From the NCBI GenBank assembly GCA_029863645.1, contig JAOTVA010000023.1, positions 1 through 34,683 of the forward strand: 34,683 bases of DNA. Reading direction: 5' to 3'. Positions 1-7,601 of this stretch are shown in pieces. The notes below the pieces were generated by a model. The model saw only the letters and a program-made list of their open reading frames with translations. It ran no database searches and had not been told where the DNA came from. This DNA is from Gemmatimonadota bacterium (GTDB taxonomy: Bacteria; Gemmatimonadota; Gemmatimonadetes; Longimicrobiales; Gaopeijiaceae). The position numbers and the translations under genes are program-made. The stretch's first letter is position 1. Each line of letters opens with the position of its first letter.

Positions 1-1251
1 GCAGCGGCGCAGAGGGCGCTGTCCTTGATCGACCGGACCGACGACCCGAGGGAGAAGGCGCTCATCCAGGCGATGTCGATCCGGTACGCCGAAGAGCACG
101 ATCCCGACACCAGGCCTGCGCTGGACAGCGCATATAGCCAGGCGATGTCCCAAGTGTATCGGGCCTATCCGGGCGATCACGACGTGGGAGCCCTGTATGC
201 CGAGTCGCTGATGCTTCTGAACACGGAGCGTGCGTTCTACAACGTCTCCGATCCGTTCGTCCGGAGCTTCCACACGGTGCTCGAGGGCGTTCTGGCTGAA
301 GACATCACCCATCCTGGCGCGTGCCACCTTTACATCCATGCGACCGAGGCGACGCAGGTAGCCTATAAGGCCGAGGCCTGCGCCGACTTCCTCATGACCG
401 CGGTGCCGGGCGCCAGCCACCTGAACCACATGCCTTCGCACACCTACAACGTGCTCGGCAGGTGGGGTAAAGCCGTGCGCTCGAACGCGCTGGCGTGGCG
501 TTCCGACGAGCGCACCGCGTACGGAGAGGGGGTGTCGTATGCGGGTACGCACAACCTTCACATGCTCTTCTACGCCGGGTCGATGGACGGCCAGGGGAAG
601 GTCTCGGCAGCAGCCGCGGAGGAGTACGCGCGCCAGGTGAACGGCGGCGTGTTCTATCACTCGATGGTCCTGTTCCGCTTCGGAGAGTTTCAGAAGATCC
701 TGGATCTGACCGAGGCGCCCGAGCAGCCTCTGCAACTCGGGCTGTGGGAGTTTTCACGGGGCTACGCCCACCTGCGCGCGGGCTCAGCCGACAGCGCGGC
801 AGTGTACCTCGAGCGTGTGCAGATGAAGGCCGACACGCTGCCCGAGGACGTGAGGATGCGGGCCCATCCCGCGAGTGCCCTGTTGGGCATCACGGGGAAC
901 ATCCTCCAGGGCGAGATCCTTCGCTCGGAAGGGAGGCTCGACGAGGCGATCCAGGTTTTCGAGCAGGCCCAGGAGACGCACCTGGCCCTCCGGTACGACG
1001 AACCCGAGCCGCTCAACTTCTCGGCGGCACATTGGCTCGGAGCCGCCCTCCTGGAAGCCGGACGTTTCACCGAAGCGGAGGCCGTCTACCGCATCTCGCT
1101 GGACCAGCACCCGGACAACGGCTGGTCGTACTTCGGACTCGAGAAAGCCTTGAGGGCTCAGGGCAAGACGGCCGCTGCAGACGCGGCGAAGGCCGACTTC
1201 AATCGGGTGTGGGAGCGAGCGGACGTCTTCATCCAATCGTCACGGTTCTGA
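1..1251 (+). CDS. TPR-repeat protein, 5'-truncated by window edge
   Basis: The frame is open from base 1 with no stop, so the real start lies left of the window; the TTG at 25 is only the first start-like codon inside it. At least 416 residues are visible. The C-terminal half carries helical TPR-like repeats, for example around LGAALLEAGRFTEAEAVYR and an EGRLDEAIQVFEQA segment, which normally act as protein-binding scaffolds. The middle holds a His-rich stretch (ACHLYIHATE, then SHLNHMPSHTYNVLGRW) of the kind found in a family of bacterial TPR proteins; the clustered His could bind metal, but that is inference. It ends 58 bp before a cytochrome c lipoprotein on the same strand, so the two may be co-transcribed. 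No catalytic function can be assigned. Confidence 0.8.
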   Translation, partial: AAAQRALSLIDRTDDPREKALIQAMSIRYAEEHDPDTRPALDSAYSQAMSQVYRAYPGDHDVGALYAESLMLLNTERAFYNVSDPFVRSFHTVLEGVLAEDITHPGACHLYIHATEATQVAYKAEACADFLMTAVPGASHLNHMPSHTYNVLGRWGKAVRSNALAWRSDERTAYGEGVSYAGTHNLHMLFYAGSMDGQGKVSAAAAEEYARQVNGGVFYHSMVLFRFGEFQKILDLTEAPEQPLQLGLWEFSRGYAHLRAGSADSAAVYLERVQMKADTLPEDVRMRAHPASALLGITGNILQGEILRSEGRLDEAIQVFEQAQETHLALRYDEPEPLNFSAAHWLGAALLEAGRFTEAEAVYRISLDQHPDNGWSYFGLEKALRAQGKTAAADAAKADFNRVWERADVFIQSSRF

Positions 1252-1309
1252 TCGAGCGGACTTTCGATCGGCTGCCATGAGGCGGGAAGGCAACAGGAGC
1301 CGGGGGCGC

Positions 1310-1705
1310 ATGAGCGCCGCCCGGCTCTTGTTCTTGTTATGGGCGGGGGCCGGATGCACCTCGGCATCGCCCGCTCCGGTCGAGCCGCCTCCGTCCCAGA
1401 CGACCGTCGCGTTCTACACGGCCGAGCAGGCCACCCGGGGACGACGCGTGTTCACCACGGTCTGCTCAGCCTGTCACGGCCGAAATGAGTTCGTCGGACC
1501 GATCTTCGGCTTTACCTGGATGGCGGACTCCATCGGCGACCTGTTCGAGCACATCAGCACGAAGATGCCGCAGGACGATCCGGGGAGCTTGTCTGCCGAG
1601 GAGTATGTCGCAGTCGTGGCGTATATGCTACAGCTGAACGGGCGTGCCGCGGGGGACCGAGAGTTGCCGGCGGATCCCGCTCAGCTGGCCACGTTGCGGT
1701 GGTGA
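1310..1705 (+). CDS. monohaem cytochrome c lipoprotein
   Basis: 131 residues from ATG 1310, which I prefer to ATG 1277 because AGGAG at 1295-1299 precedes it and the protein then opens directly with a lipoprotein signal (hydrophobic LLFLLWAGAGC, lipid Cys16). Haem c is attached at CSACH (residues 52-56); the KMP at 85-87 supplies a plausible distal Met ligand. Length and layout match small class-I cytochrome c electron carriers anchored in the periplasmic membrane leaflet. Its partner is not shown; it follows the TPR gene and faces the SDR gene. Its stop (TGA, 1703-1705) directly abuts the stop of the convergent SDR gene, leaving no intergenic base and no room for a separate terminator. Confidence 0.85.
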   Translation: MSAARLLFLLWAGAGCTSASPAPVEPPPSQTTVAFYTAEQATRGRRVFTTVCSACHGRNEFVGPIFGFTWMADSIGDLFEHISTKMPQDDPGSLSAEEYVAVVAYMLQLNGRAAGDRELPADPAQLATLRW

Positions 1706-2464
1706 CTACGTCTGCACGCCCGGGGTAATCGCCCCGTCGACGAGTAGGTTGGTGCCCGTCGTGAAGCTCGAGGCCGGACTCGCCAGGAAGACGATCGAGC
1801 GCGCGACCTCCTCCGGGGTGCCCATGCGTCCCATCGGATTGCTCTTGAGCGACCGCTCGAACATGGTCGGATTGTTGCGCTCGATGTTCCCCCAGAATCC
1901 GTCCTCGATGTAGATCGTTCCGGGCGATACGACGTTGGCGCGGATCCCACTCCGCGCATGCTCGACGGCCAGGCCTTTCCCGTAATGATTGAGCGCGGCC
2001 TTGAGCGTCCCGTACGCCGTGGCTCCGAACGGCCTGCGCGCCGAGACGCTCGACACGAGGATGATGGACGCGGCGTCCGATTCCTTCAGATACGGAAGCG
2101 CTGTGTCGACGAGGCGGACCGTATGCATGAGATCGATATCCACGGCGCGCTTCCATTGCTCTTCGCCTTCGCCCGAACCGAGCGCGCTCACGTTGGCGAT
2201 GACGATGTCGACCCCGGTCAGCTCCTCGGCGGCATCGTCGACCCACGAGGCGAGCGCGTCGGCGTCGGCCACGTCGACCGAGCGGCCGAATGCCTTCACG
2301 CCGTGGGCTGCGACGCGGGCGACCGCACTGTCCACGCTCGCCTGGTCGCGAGCGCAGAGGGCGACGTTGCAGCCCTCCTGAGCGAGAGCCTCGGCGGTGG
2401 AGAAGCCGATGCCGCGGGAGCCGCCCGTGATGAGGGCATTCTTGCCTTTGAGGTGCAAATCCAT
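1706..2464 (-). CDS. short-chain dehydrogenase/reductase (SDR)
   Basis: 252 residues. The classical SDR signature is complete: nucleotide-binding TGGSRGIG (13-20), an NVSA segment (91-94, equivalent to the NNAG motif), catalytic Ser139, and YxxxK at Tyr151/Lys155. The C-terminus (DGAITPGVQT) fits FabG-like enzymes that act on hydroxyacyl, sugar or small alcohol substrates with NAD(P)H in the cytoplasm; the substrate is not predictable. A longer reading frame reaches 2620, but that would overlap the upstream hydrolase gene by over 140 bp. Start 2464 is chosen because it begins at the usual N-terminus (MDLHLKGKNALITGG) and has AGAGGA just upstream. It lies 14 bp after the hydrolase gene, so the pair is probably one transcript. 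Confidence 0.9.
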   Translation of the reverse strand: MDLHLKGKNALITGGSRGIGFSTAEALAQEGCNVALCARDQASVDSAVARVAAHGVKAFGRSVDVADADALASWVDDAAEELTGVDIVIANVSALGSGEGEEQWKRAVDIDLMHTVRLVDTALPYLKESDAASIILVSSVSARRPFGATAYGTLKAALNHYGKGLAVEHARSGIRANVVSPGTIYIEDGFWGNIERNNPTMFERSLKSNPMGRMGTPEEVARSIVFLASPASSFTTGTNLLVDGAITPGVQT

Positions 2465-2478
2465 CTGTCGTCCTCTGG

Positions 2479-3387
2479 TTAGCGGGGCACGGTCGGCGCT
2501 GCGCCGCCCACCTCGCTGTAGATGATTGGGATCAGGTCCTGCTCGTTCCACGATTCGGTCCCCCGCCAGCGCGCGTCGTACGCGGCGGTCGGGCCGGCTT
2601 CCAATACCTCGTCGAGCCACAGCCCCTCGGCGACCATCTCGCGGATCGTGTCGTAGACGTCCGTCAGCATGTCCAAGAACTCGATGAGACCGTCCCGGTC
2701 CGTGTATCCGAAGCCGTGCCCGGGAATGACCTTCGTGTCCGGACCGGCCAGGTCCACCGCGATCTCCATCGCCTCGATCATGCCGCCGACCGTACCCCCG
2801 TTATACACGTCGACGATCGGGTACATGTTCGTGCGGAAGACGTCACCCGCGTGGAGCACGTCTGAGTCCACGAAGTATACGAAGCTGTCGCCGTCGGTGT
2901 GGGCGGGCGGCACATGAAAGACCTGGACCTCCTCGCCGTTCATGCGGAAGGTCGCTGTCTCCCCGAACGTCATGATCGGGCGGGCACTCTCGGCCGGCTG
3001 GGGCATGAAGCGCCCACCGCCGCGTGGGATGCGCAGCTCGCGTAGCATGCGCCGGTGGACGTTCTCCTGCGCGATGATGGTGGCGCCCATGCCCGCCATC
3101 AGGGTGTTGCCGCCGATGTGGTCGATGTGCACGTGCGTGTTGATCACGAAGCGGAGCGGCTCATCGGTGATGCGTCGCACGCCACGGACCACGGCCTCGC
3201 TGAGGTTTGGCACCTGGTTGTCGACGAGCAGGACGCCGTCGGGTCCCGGCAGCACGCCCACGTTTCCGCCGGCCGCGGCGGTCTGCAGCATGTAGACGTT
3301 GCCCTGGACGGGGATGACCTCGAGCTCCTGAGATCCTTGCGCGGCCAAGGAGGCCGGAACGAGGAGCAGTGCCAGGAGTCTCGCCAT
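2479..3387 (-). CDS. secreted metallo-beta-lactamase-fold hydrolase
   Basis: 302 residues with a cleavable signal peptide (MARLLALLLVPASLAAQ). The zinc motif HVHIDH is at residues 85-90 (His85, His87, Asp89, His90), followed by later His candidates in PPAHTDGD and PGHGFGY, so the dinuclear metal site looks intact. The fold covers beta-lactamases, glyoxalase II-like thioesterases, lactonases and other hydrolases; the sequence alone does not fix the substrate, and calling it an antibiotic-resistance enzyme would be unjustified. It acts in the periplasm. It is the first gene of a two-gene minus-strand unit with the SDR gene and is divergent from the hydroxy-acid dehydrogenase operon, sharing the 180 bp between them (3388-3567) as promoter region. 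Confidence 0.88.
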   Translation of the reverse strand: MARLLALLLVPASLAAQGSQELEVIPVQGNVYMLQTAAAGGNVGVLPGPDGVLLVDNQVPNLSEAVVRGVRRITDEPLRFVINTHVHIDHIGGNTLMAGMGATIIAQENVHRRMLRELRIPRGGGRFMPQPAESARPIMTFGETATFRMNGEEVQVFHVPPAHTDGDSFVYFVDSDVLHAGDVFRTNMYPIVDVYNGGTVGGMIEAMEIAVDLAGPDTKVIPGHGFGYTDRDGLIEFLDMLTDVYDTIREMVAEGLWLDEVLEAGPTAAYDARWRGTESWNEQDLIPIIYSEVGGAAPTVPR

Positions 3388-3567
3388 GGGGCCTCCGACG
3401 TTGTGGGTGGGGAGAGGGGAAGCTCGGCGGTGGGCGGAGGAGGCGCAAACGCCCCGACTCGGCGCCGTTTCCTGCCGCTACCCCGTGTTGCATCCCGTGG
3501 CCGTGTGCCGTCATTTAGGCCGCAGGGCAGAGCACAGCTCGGCATAGCGCACACCAGGAGACCGGAA

Positions 3568-5037
3568 ATGACCGAACGAGGACCCGATACGCCGACCCCG
3601 GAGCAGAGGGCGAGCCGGCGACAGTTCTTCAAGTTCCTGGCCGCGAGTCCGCTGGCCGCGCTGGCCTACTCGGCCGTGCCGTCCAGCTGGCTCGAGCCGC
3701 TCGCGGGGGAGGTGCCGCCTCCGGGACCTGCCACGGTCCCATGCGTGAACTGCGGCGCACCGGCGCTCCCTCCCACGACCATGGCCGCTGCGAGCTCCTC
3801 GTCGCTGTCCGCCGCGCGCTCGGCCGTCCGAGCGCTGCCGCGCCAGCAGATGCCTCAGGTCATGCCCCCTCAGCAGTCTCAGGAAGAGCAGCTGACCGGC
3901 GGCGAGATCTCGACGCCCGAGGAAGCGATCAACGTCTGGGACCTGGAGCGCGCCGCCCATGACAACAACCTCGCCCAGCACTGGGACTACCTGCACATGG
4001 GCGTGGACGACTACGAGACGCGCGTCGCGAACCGCGAGGGCTTCCAGCGCCTCCAGTTGCGCCCCCGCAGGCTCCCGTCGGAAGCGCAGACAGGGCTGGA
4101 CACGTCGATAGAGATCCTCGGCCAAAGCTTCGACTCGCCGATCTTCCTCTGCCCCGTGGGATCGCTCGGGGCCTATCACACCCAGGCCGAGGTCGGCGCG
4201 GCTCGCGCAGCCCAAACCCACAACGTGCTGCAGATGCAGTCGAATGTGAGCACGCAGTCCTACGAGGAGATCGCTGAGGCACGCGGCACGCCACACTGGT
4301 TCCAGATCTATACGAACCCGGATTGGAACAGGAACCAGCGCCTCATCGATCGGGTCGCAGCGGCGGGATGCCCCACGCTGGTCTGGACCATCGACCTGCT
4401 CGGCGGCAGCAACCGCGAGCTGTCGCGGCGATCGCTCTCCGGCGAGGGCACCGACAGCGCCCTCTGCCAGCAATGCCACAACCATGTGCAGGGCTATCAG
4501 CGCCCGATGGCACAGGGTCTTGAAGGTCCCTCCGGCGAACGTCCGCCGTATACGTGGGACTACGTCAGCCGCCTGAAGGACGCGAGCGACATGACGCTGG
4601 TGCTCAAGGGCATCGTCACGGCCGAGGAAGCCGACTTGGCCATCGAGCACGGCGCGGACGCCATCCACGTATCGAACCACGGCGGTAGGGCCGTGAACAG
4701 CATGTGGGCGACCATCGACGCGCTTCCTGAGGTGGTGGAAGCGGTGCGAGGCCGCGTGCCCGTGCTGATCGACAGCGGGGTGCGGCGAGGCGCCGATGTC
4801 TACAAGGCCCTCGCCCTAGGAGCCGACGCGGTCGGCATCGGCCGCCCCTACGTCTGGGGGCTGGGCGCGTTCGGCGAAGAAGGTGTGGACAGGGTGCTCG
4901 ATATCCTGGAGGCGGAGTTCCGGATGGTGATGCGCCAGACGCTGGTCACTTCGATCGACGAGATCACGCCCCGCCATGTCATGGAGGGGCGCAATCCTAT
5001 CCTCACGCGGCACAATCAGTTCGGCTTCGGGCTATGA
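3568..5037 (+). CDS. Tat-exported FMN-dependent alpha-hydroxy-acid dehydrogenase with embedded CxxCH
   Basis: 489 residues from ATG 3568 (CAGGAG at 3555-3560). The N-terminus has a twin-arginine signal (SRRQFFKFL, residues 16-24), then a roughly 90-residue Ala/Ser/Pro/Gln linker with CVNC (59-62). The rest is the TIM-barrel FMN domain of the glycolate oxidase/lactate dehydrogenase family: FQIY (245-248), Asp276, Lys347, catalytic base in SNHGGR (His371, Arg374), and phosphate loop DSGVRRG with GIGRP. These residues oxidise an alpha-hydroxy acid to a keto acid through FMN. Unusually, CQQCH at 300-304, in the loop before barrel strand 6, is a perfect haem c attachment motif, and the Tat signal would bring it to the periplasm. 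Electron transfer to a cytochrome rather than O2 is inferred. First gene of a three-gene operon, with a 4-nt stop/start overlap to the YceI gene. Confidence 0.9.
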   Translation: MTERGPDTPTPEQRASRRQFFKFLAASPLAALAYSAVPSSWLEPLAGEVPPPGPATVPCVNCGAPALPPTTMAAASSSSLSAARSAVRALPRQQMPQVMPPQQSQEEQLTGGEISTPEEAINVWDLERAAHDNNLAQHWDYLHMGVDDYETRVANREGFQRLQLRPRRLPSEAQTGLDTSIEILGQSFDSPIFLCPVGSLGAYHTQAEVGAARAAQTHNVLQMQSNVSTQSYEEIAEARGTPHWFQIYTNPDWNRNQRLIDRVAAAGCPTLVWTIDLLGGSNRELSRRSLSGEGTDSALCQQCHNHVQGYQRPMAQGLEGPSGERPPYTWDYVSRLKDASDMTLVLKGIVTAEEADLAIEHGADAIHVSNHGGRAVNSMWATIDALPEVVEAVRGRVPVLIDSGVRRGADVYKALALGADAVGIGRPYVWGLGAFGEEGVDRVLDILEAEFRMVMRQTLVTSIDEITPRHVMEGRNPILTRHNQFGFGL

Positions 5038-5606
5038 CCCTTATGAACATGATACGCTCTACACTGATTCTGATGGCTGGCGCGGTCGGGCTCGTCCTTC
5101 TGCAGGCCGACACTGCCGCCGCGCAGTCGCGGGTCGAGTTCACGGTTTCGGGCAACTCGACGATTCGGGGTTGGACGTGCACCGTGACGGGTAGCGCCCA
5201 AGTCACCACAGGGTCTGCCACCCCGGCACCCGGACTCGCCAATGGAGTTCAGGCGGCGACGCTCACGGTGCCGGTCGCCGACTTCGTGTGTCCGCAGGAC
5301 GAAATGCGGGAGCACCTGCTCGAGGCGATGAAGCCGGGTGAGTTTCCGGAGATCAGGTTCGAGCTCCAGAGCTACGAGGCGAGTGGGCAGAACGTCACCG
5401 CAACCGGTGCGCTCACGATTCATGCAACGACGCAGACCGTGAGCTTCCCCATCTCGCTGACCCCCGCGGGAGCAGGCGTACGCATCGCAGGAGAGGTGCC
5501 ACTCGACATGACCACGTACGGGGTGGAGCCTCCGGAGGTCATGCTCGGTCTCATGGTCGTCAGGCCGCGGATTCGGATCGAGTTCTCAGGGGTGGTCCTC
5601 CCCTAG
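5034..5606 (+). CDS. YceI-family periplasmic protein
   Basis: 190 residues with a signal peptide (hydrophobic stretch ending in AAAQ near residue 31). The body has the lipocalin-like beta-barrel pattern of YceI proteins: an early FTVSGNSTIRGW strand, a central KPGEFPEIRFEL segment and a C-terminal strand ending IRIEFSGVV. YceI members bind isoprenoid or amphiphilic lipids in the periplasm; the ligand here is unknown. ATG 5034 overlaps the stop of the dehydrogenase gene (ATGA), which implies translational coupling; ATGs at 5043 and 5049 are in-frame alternatives. Two Cys (in RGWTCTV and FVCPQD) could form a disulfide. The neighbours suggest periplasmic redox or lipid-quinone chemistry, but that is inference. 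Confidence 0.85.
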   Translation: MTLMNMIRSTLILMAGAVGLVLLQADTAAAQSRVEFTVSGNSTIRGWTCTVTGSAQVTTGSATPAPGLANGVQAATLTVPVADFVCPQDEMREHLLEAMKPGEFPEIRFELQSYEASGQNVTATGALTIHATTQTVSFPISLTPAGAGVRIAGEVPLDMTTYGVEPPEVMLGLMVVRPRIRIEFSGVVLP

Positions 5607-5619
5607 CTGGAGACGAACG

Positions 5620-6036
5620 ATGCCCGAGGTGAAGGTCCAACTCCGTCAGGTGGGTCCCTCCACGAGCGAGGCGACGCTGCCCAGAGGTCACACGACGCTG
5701 GTCGATCGGCCGGAGGCGAAGGGTGGTGCCGACAAGGGTCCGATGGGCGGCGAATACTTCCTGACCTCCGTCGGCGGATGCTTCATGAGCACGCTCCTGG
5801 CCGCGATCAACGCGCGTGACGCTCCGGTGACGAACGTGCAGACGGAGGTCACGGGCACGCTCGCAGGCGAGCCGACCGTGTTCGCGTCGGTGTCGCTCGA
5901 GGTGAGCGCCGCCTGCGAAGACGAAGAGTTGCTGCAGCACCTCGTCGACATCGCCGAGCGAGGCTGCATCATGGTGAACTCCCTCAAGCGTGGCGTGGAC
6001 TTCAGCGTCCGTATAGGGGCGGGGTCGCCGGCCTAG
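5620..6036 (+). CDS. OsmC-family peroxidase
   Basis: 138 residues, the normal size of the family. The two redox cysteines are in place: Cys54 in SVGGCF and Cys116 in ERGCIMVNSL, with the conserved Glu45 just ahead of the first. OsmC/Ohr proteins reduce organic hydroperoxides through a Cys thiol/disulfide cycle in the cytoplasm. No signal peptide is visible, unlike the two genes before it. It starts 13 bp after the YceI stop, so it is the third gene of the same operon. A peroxidase downstream of a flavin enzyme would make sense if that enzyme leaks peroxide, but this is inference. A third Cys (99) is not part of the family site. A strong hairpin follows the gene. Confidence 0.9.
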   Translation: MPEVKVQLRQVGPSTSEATLPRGHTTLVDRPEAKGGADKGPMGGEYFLTSVGGCFMSTLLAAINARDAPVTNVQTEVTGTLAGEPTVFASVSLEVSAACEDEELLQHLVDIAERGCIMVNSLKRGVDFSVRIGAGSPA

Positions 6037-6067
6037 GTCGTGCGCCGGGGGGAACAGCCCGACGCAC

Positions 6068-6103
6068 AACGGCCCGGGGCGACCTAGGCCGCCCCGGGCC
6101 GTT
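6068..6103 (+). terminator. 14-bp GC hairpin after the OsmC gene
   Basis: AACGGCCCGGGGCG at 6068-6081 and its exact reverse complement at 6090-6103 form a perfect 14-bp stem around an 8-nt loop that itself contains CCTAGG. No U-tract follows, so it is either a Rho-independent-like terminator without U run or an mRNA 3' stabiliser. It closes the operon that starts at 3568. Confidence 0.65.
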
Positions 6104-6383
6104 GACTGCCGGGTGTCATTGGCTCCTCCGCGAGGATCACGCCGACCGTATTTTGCGAGCCCGGCGCGGGGCCGGCGCACCGCGGGCCAATCCGTACCGT
6201 ACGGATCGTCGAGCTCGCACTGCCCGTCTCATGTCGCACCGCGTCTCGCGTGCCCTCATGCGGGGGCGGTGGGTCAAGCAGTTACCCGGTGGCGGCGCTT
6301 GGTGCGACCCACGGGGCGGACAGCTACTCTATACATAGGGAGCTGATCGGGGCGCCGCAACTTCGTCCCGTCTAGGAGGCGCG
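6104..6383. other. non-coding leader region ahead of pcm
   Basis: 280 bp without a convincing gene; the short frames here lack ribosome sites and family resemblance. It holds a 17-bp palindrome (listed separately) and, at the end, a strong Shine-Dalgarno AGGAGG (6374-6379). A TATACA at 6330-6335 could be a -10 box but has no well-spaced -35, so no promoter is called. Confidence 0.5.
6190..6206. promoter_or_regulatory. 17-bp perfect palindrome, possible operator
   Basis: ATCCGTAC-C-GTACGGAT: two perfect 8-bp arms around a single central base, in the region between the OsmC hairpin and pcm. The symmetry and size are typical of a dimeric repressor site. No regulator is encoded next to it, and the partner is unknown. 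Confidence 0.4.
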
Positions 6384-7151
6384 ATGGCCGGGGGACAAGC
6401 CGCGAAAGAGTCGCTGAGACTGCTCCTTGCCGCTGCAGTCGTTGTCAGCGCGTCATGCGGTCCGGCCCTGCCGGAGCAGGCCAGAGCCGGGGGGGTATCA
6501 GACCAGCAAGTCGACTTCGAGCGGGCACGGCGTCAGATGGTGGACGAACAAATCGAGGCGCGCGGCGTCACCGACCCCCGGGTTCTTGGAGCGATGCAGC
6601 GGGTCCCTCGCCACGAGTACGTTCCGGCGGAGTATCGGGCCCAGGCCTACAGTGACCGGCCCCTTCCGATCGGGCTCGCGCAGACGATTTCCCAGCCTTA
6701 CATCGTCGCCTTGATGACCGAGCTCATCGAGCCCGAGCCGGGCGACCGCATATTGGAGATCGGAACGGGCTCGGGATACCAGGCAGCCGTTGTGGCTGAA
6801 CTGGTCTCTGCGGTCTACAGCATCGAGATCGTTCCAGAGTTGGCGCGCTCGGCGGCCGACCGACTCGACCGGCTCGGCGTCTCCAACGTGTACTTGCGCA
6901 CCGGCGACGGGTATGTCGGGTGGCCCGAGCAGGGCCCGTTCGACGGGATCCTCGTCACGGCGGGGGCCGAGCACATTCCCGAGCCACTCGTCGAGCAGTT
7001 GAAGCCCGGTGCTCGGATGGTCATCCCGGTGGGCGACCAGTCCTCTGTGCAGATCTTGAAGGTGATCGAGAAGCTGCCTGGGGGCGATGTCGAGATCCGT
7101 GATGTCATTCCGGTCCGGTTCGTTCCGCTACGTAGGAACCCGGACGGCTAG
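6384..7151 (+). CDS. pcm: protein-L-isoaspartate O-methyltransferase with lipoprotein signal
   Basis: 255 residues. From residue 52 on it matches the whole PCMT family: MVDEQIEARGV, RVPRHEYVP, the substrate segment IGLAQTISQPYIVA (97-108) and SAM-binding EIGTGSGYQAAV (125-136). The enzyme methylates isoaspartyl residues in aged proteins to start their repair. Here it carries an N-terminal extension with a hydrophobic run and lipobox VSASC (Cys25). AGGAGG at 6374-6379, 4 nt before ATG 6384, strongly supports that long start; the alternative ATG 6537 would give the ordinary cytoplasmic enzyme but has no comparable ribosome site. A periplasmic, membrane-anchored repair enzyme follows, though SAM supply outside the cytoplasm is unexplained. 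DUF2784 and a lipoprotein follow closely as a likely operon. Confidence 0.9.
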   Translation: MAGGQAAKESLRLLLAAAVVVSASCGPALPEQARAGGVSDQQVDFERARRQMVDEQIEARGVTDPRVLGAMQRVPRHEYVPAEYRAQAYSDRPLPIGLAQTISQPYIVALMTELIEPEPGDRILEIGTGSGYQAAVVAELVSAVYSIEIVPELARSAADRLDRLGVSNVYLRTGDGYVGWPEQGPFDGILVTAGAEHIPEPLVEQLKPGARMVIPVGDQSSVQILKVIEKLPGGDVEIRDVIPVRFVPLRRNPDG

Positions 7152-7169
7152 AGGCGGGATCGGCACCAC

Positions 7170-7601
7170 GTGACTCTGTCGCCGGCCTGGTACGGGAATC
7201 TGGCCACGCTCGTCGTGGCGGGGCACTTCGCGTTCCTGATCTTCGTGACTGGCGGCGGCCTCCTGGCTTTTCGTTGGCGCCGGGCGCCTTGGATCCACAT
7301 CCCGTGCCTCCTGTGGGGTGGCTACATCGAGCTGACGGGCGGCATATGTCCGCTCACGCCTCTAGAGAACCGGCTGCGCCGCGCGGCGGGTGGCACCGAG
7401 TACGCCGGTACCTTCATCGACAACTATCTCCTGCCGGTGCTCTATCCGGCGGGCCTGACCCGAGGCATGCAAATCGCTCTCGGTGCGGGCCTGATCCTTC
7501 TCAACGTCGGCATCTACACGTGGGTCGTGCGCCGGCGACGAGCGGCGCCCGACCGGCCTCTCGCCGACCAGGGCCACAACCCCCAGGGGTCCCCCACGTG
7601 A
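7170..7601 (+). CDS. DUF2784 integral membrane protein
   Basis: 143 residues from GTG 7170, 18 bp after pcm; no good Shine-Dalgarno, so coupling to pcm translation is likely. It matches DUF2784 through its hallmark stretches: an aromatic/His first helix (GHFAFLIFVTGGGLLAF), CLLWGGYIELTGGICPLTPLEN, and FIDNYLLPVLYPAGL. About four membrane helices are visible, with an Arg-rich cytoplasmic tail. The conserved ICPLTPLEN and His resemble a small cofactor- or metal-binding site, but no function is established for the family. Confidence 0.85.
   Translation: MTLSPAWYGNLATLVVAGHFAFLIFVTGGGLLAFRWRRAPWIHIPCLLWGGYIELTGGICPLTPLENRLRRAAGGTEYAGTFIDNYLLPVLYPAGLTRGMQIALGAGLILLNVGIYTWVVRRRRAAPDRPLADQGHNPQGSPT

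Noticed and set aside
2465-2620. Longer SDR start at 2620
   Set aside because: It would extend over 140 bp into the hydrolase gene, and the added sequence has no resemblance to SDR proteins.
3511-4680. 389-codon minus-strand frame
   Set aside because: Antisense to the hydroxy-acid dehydrogenase.
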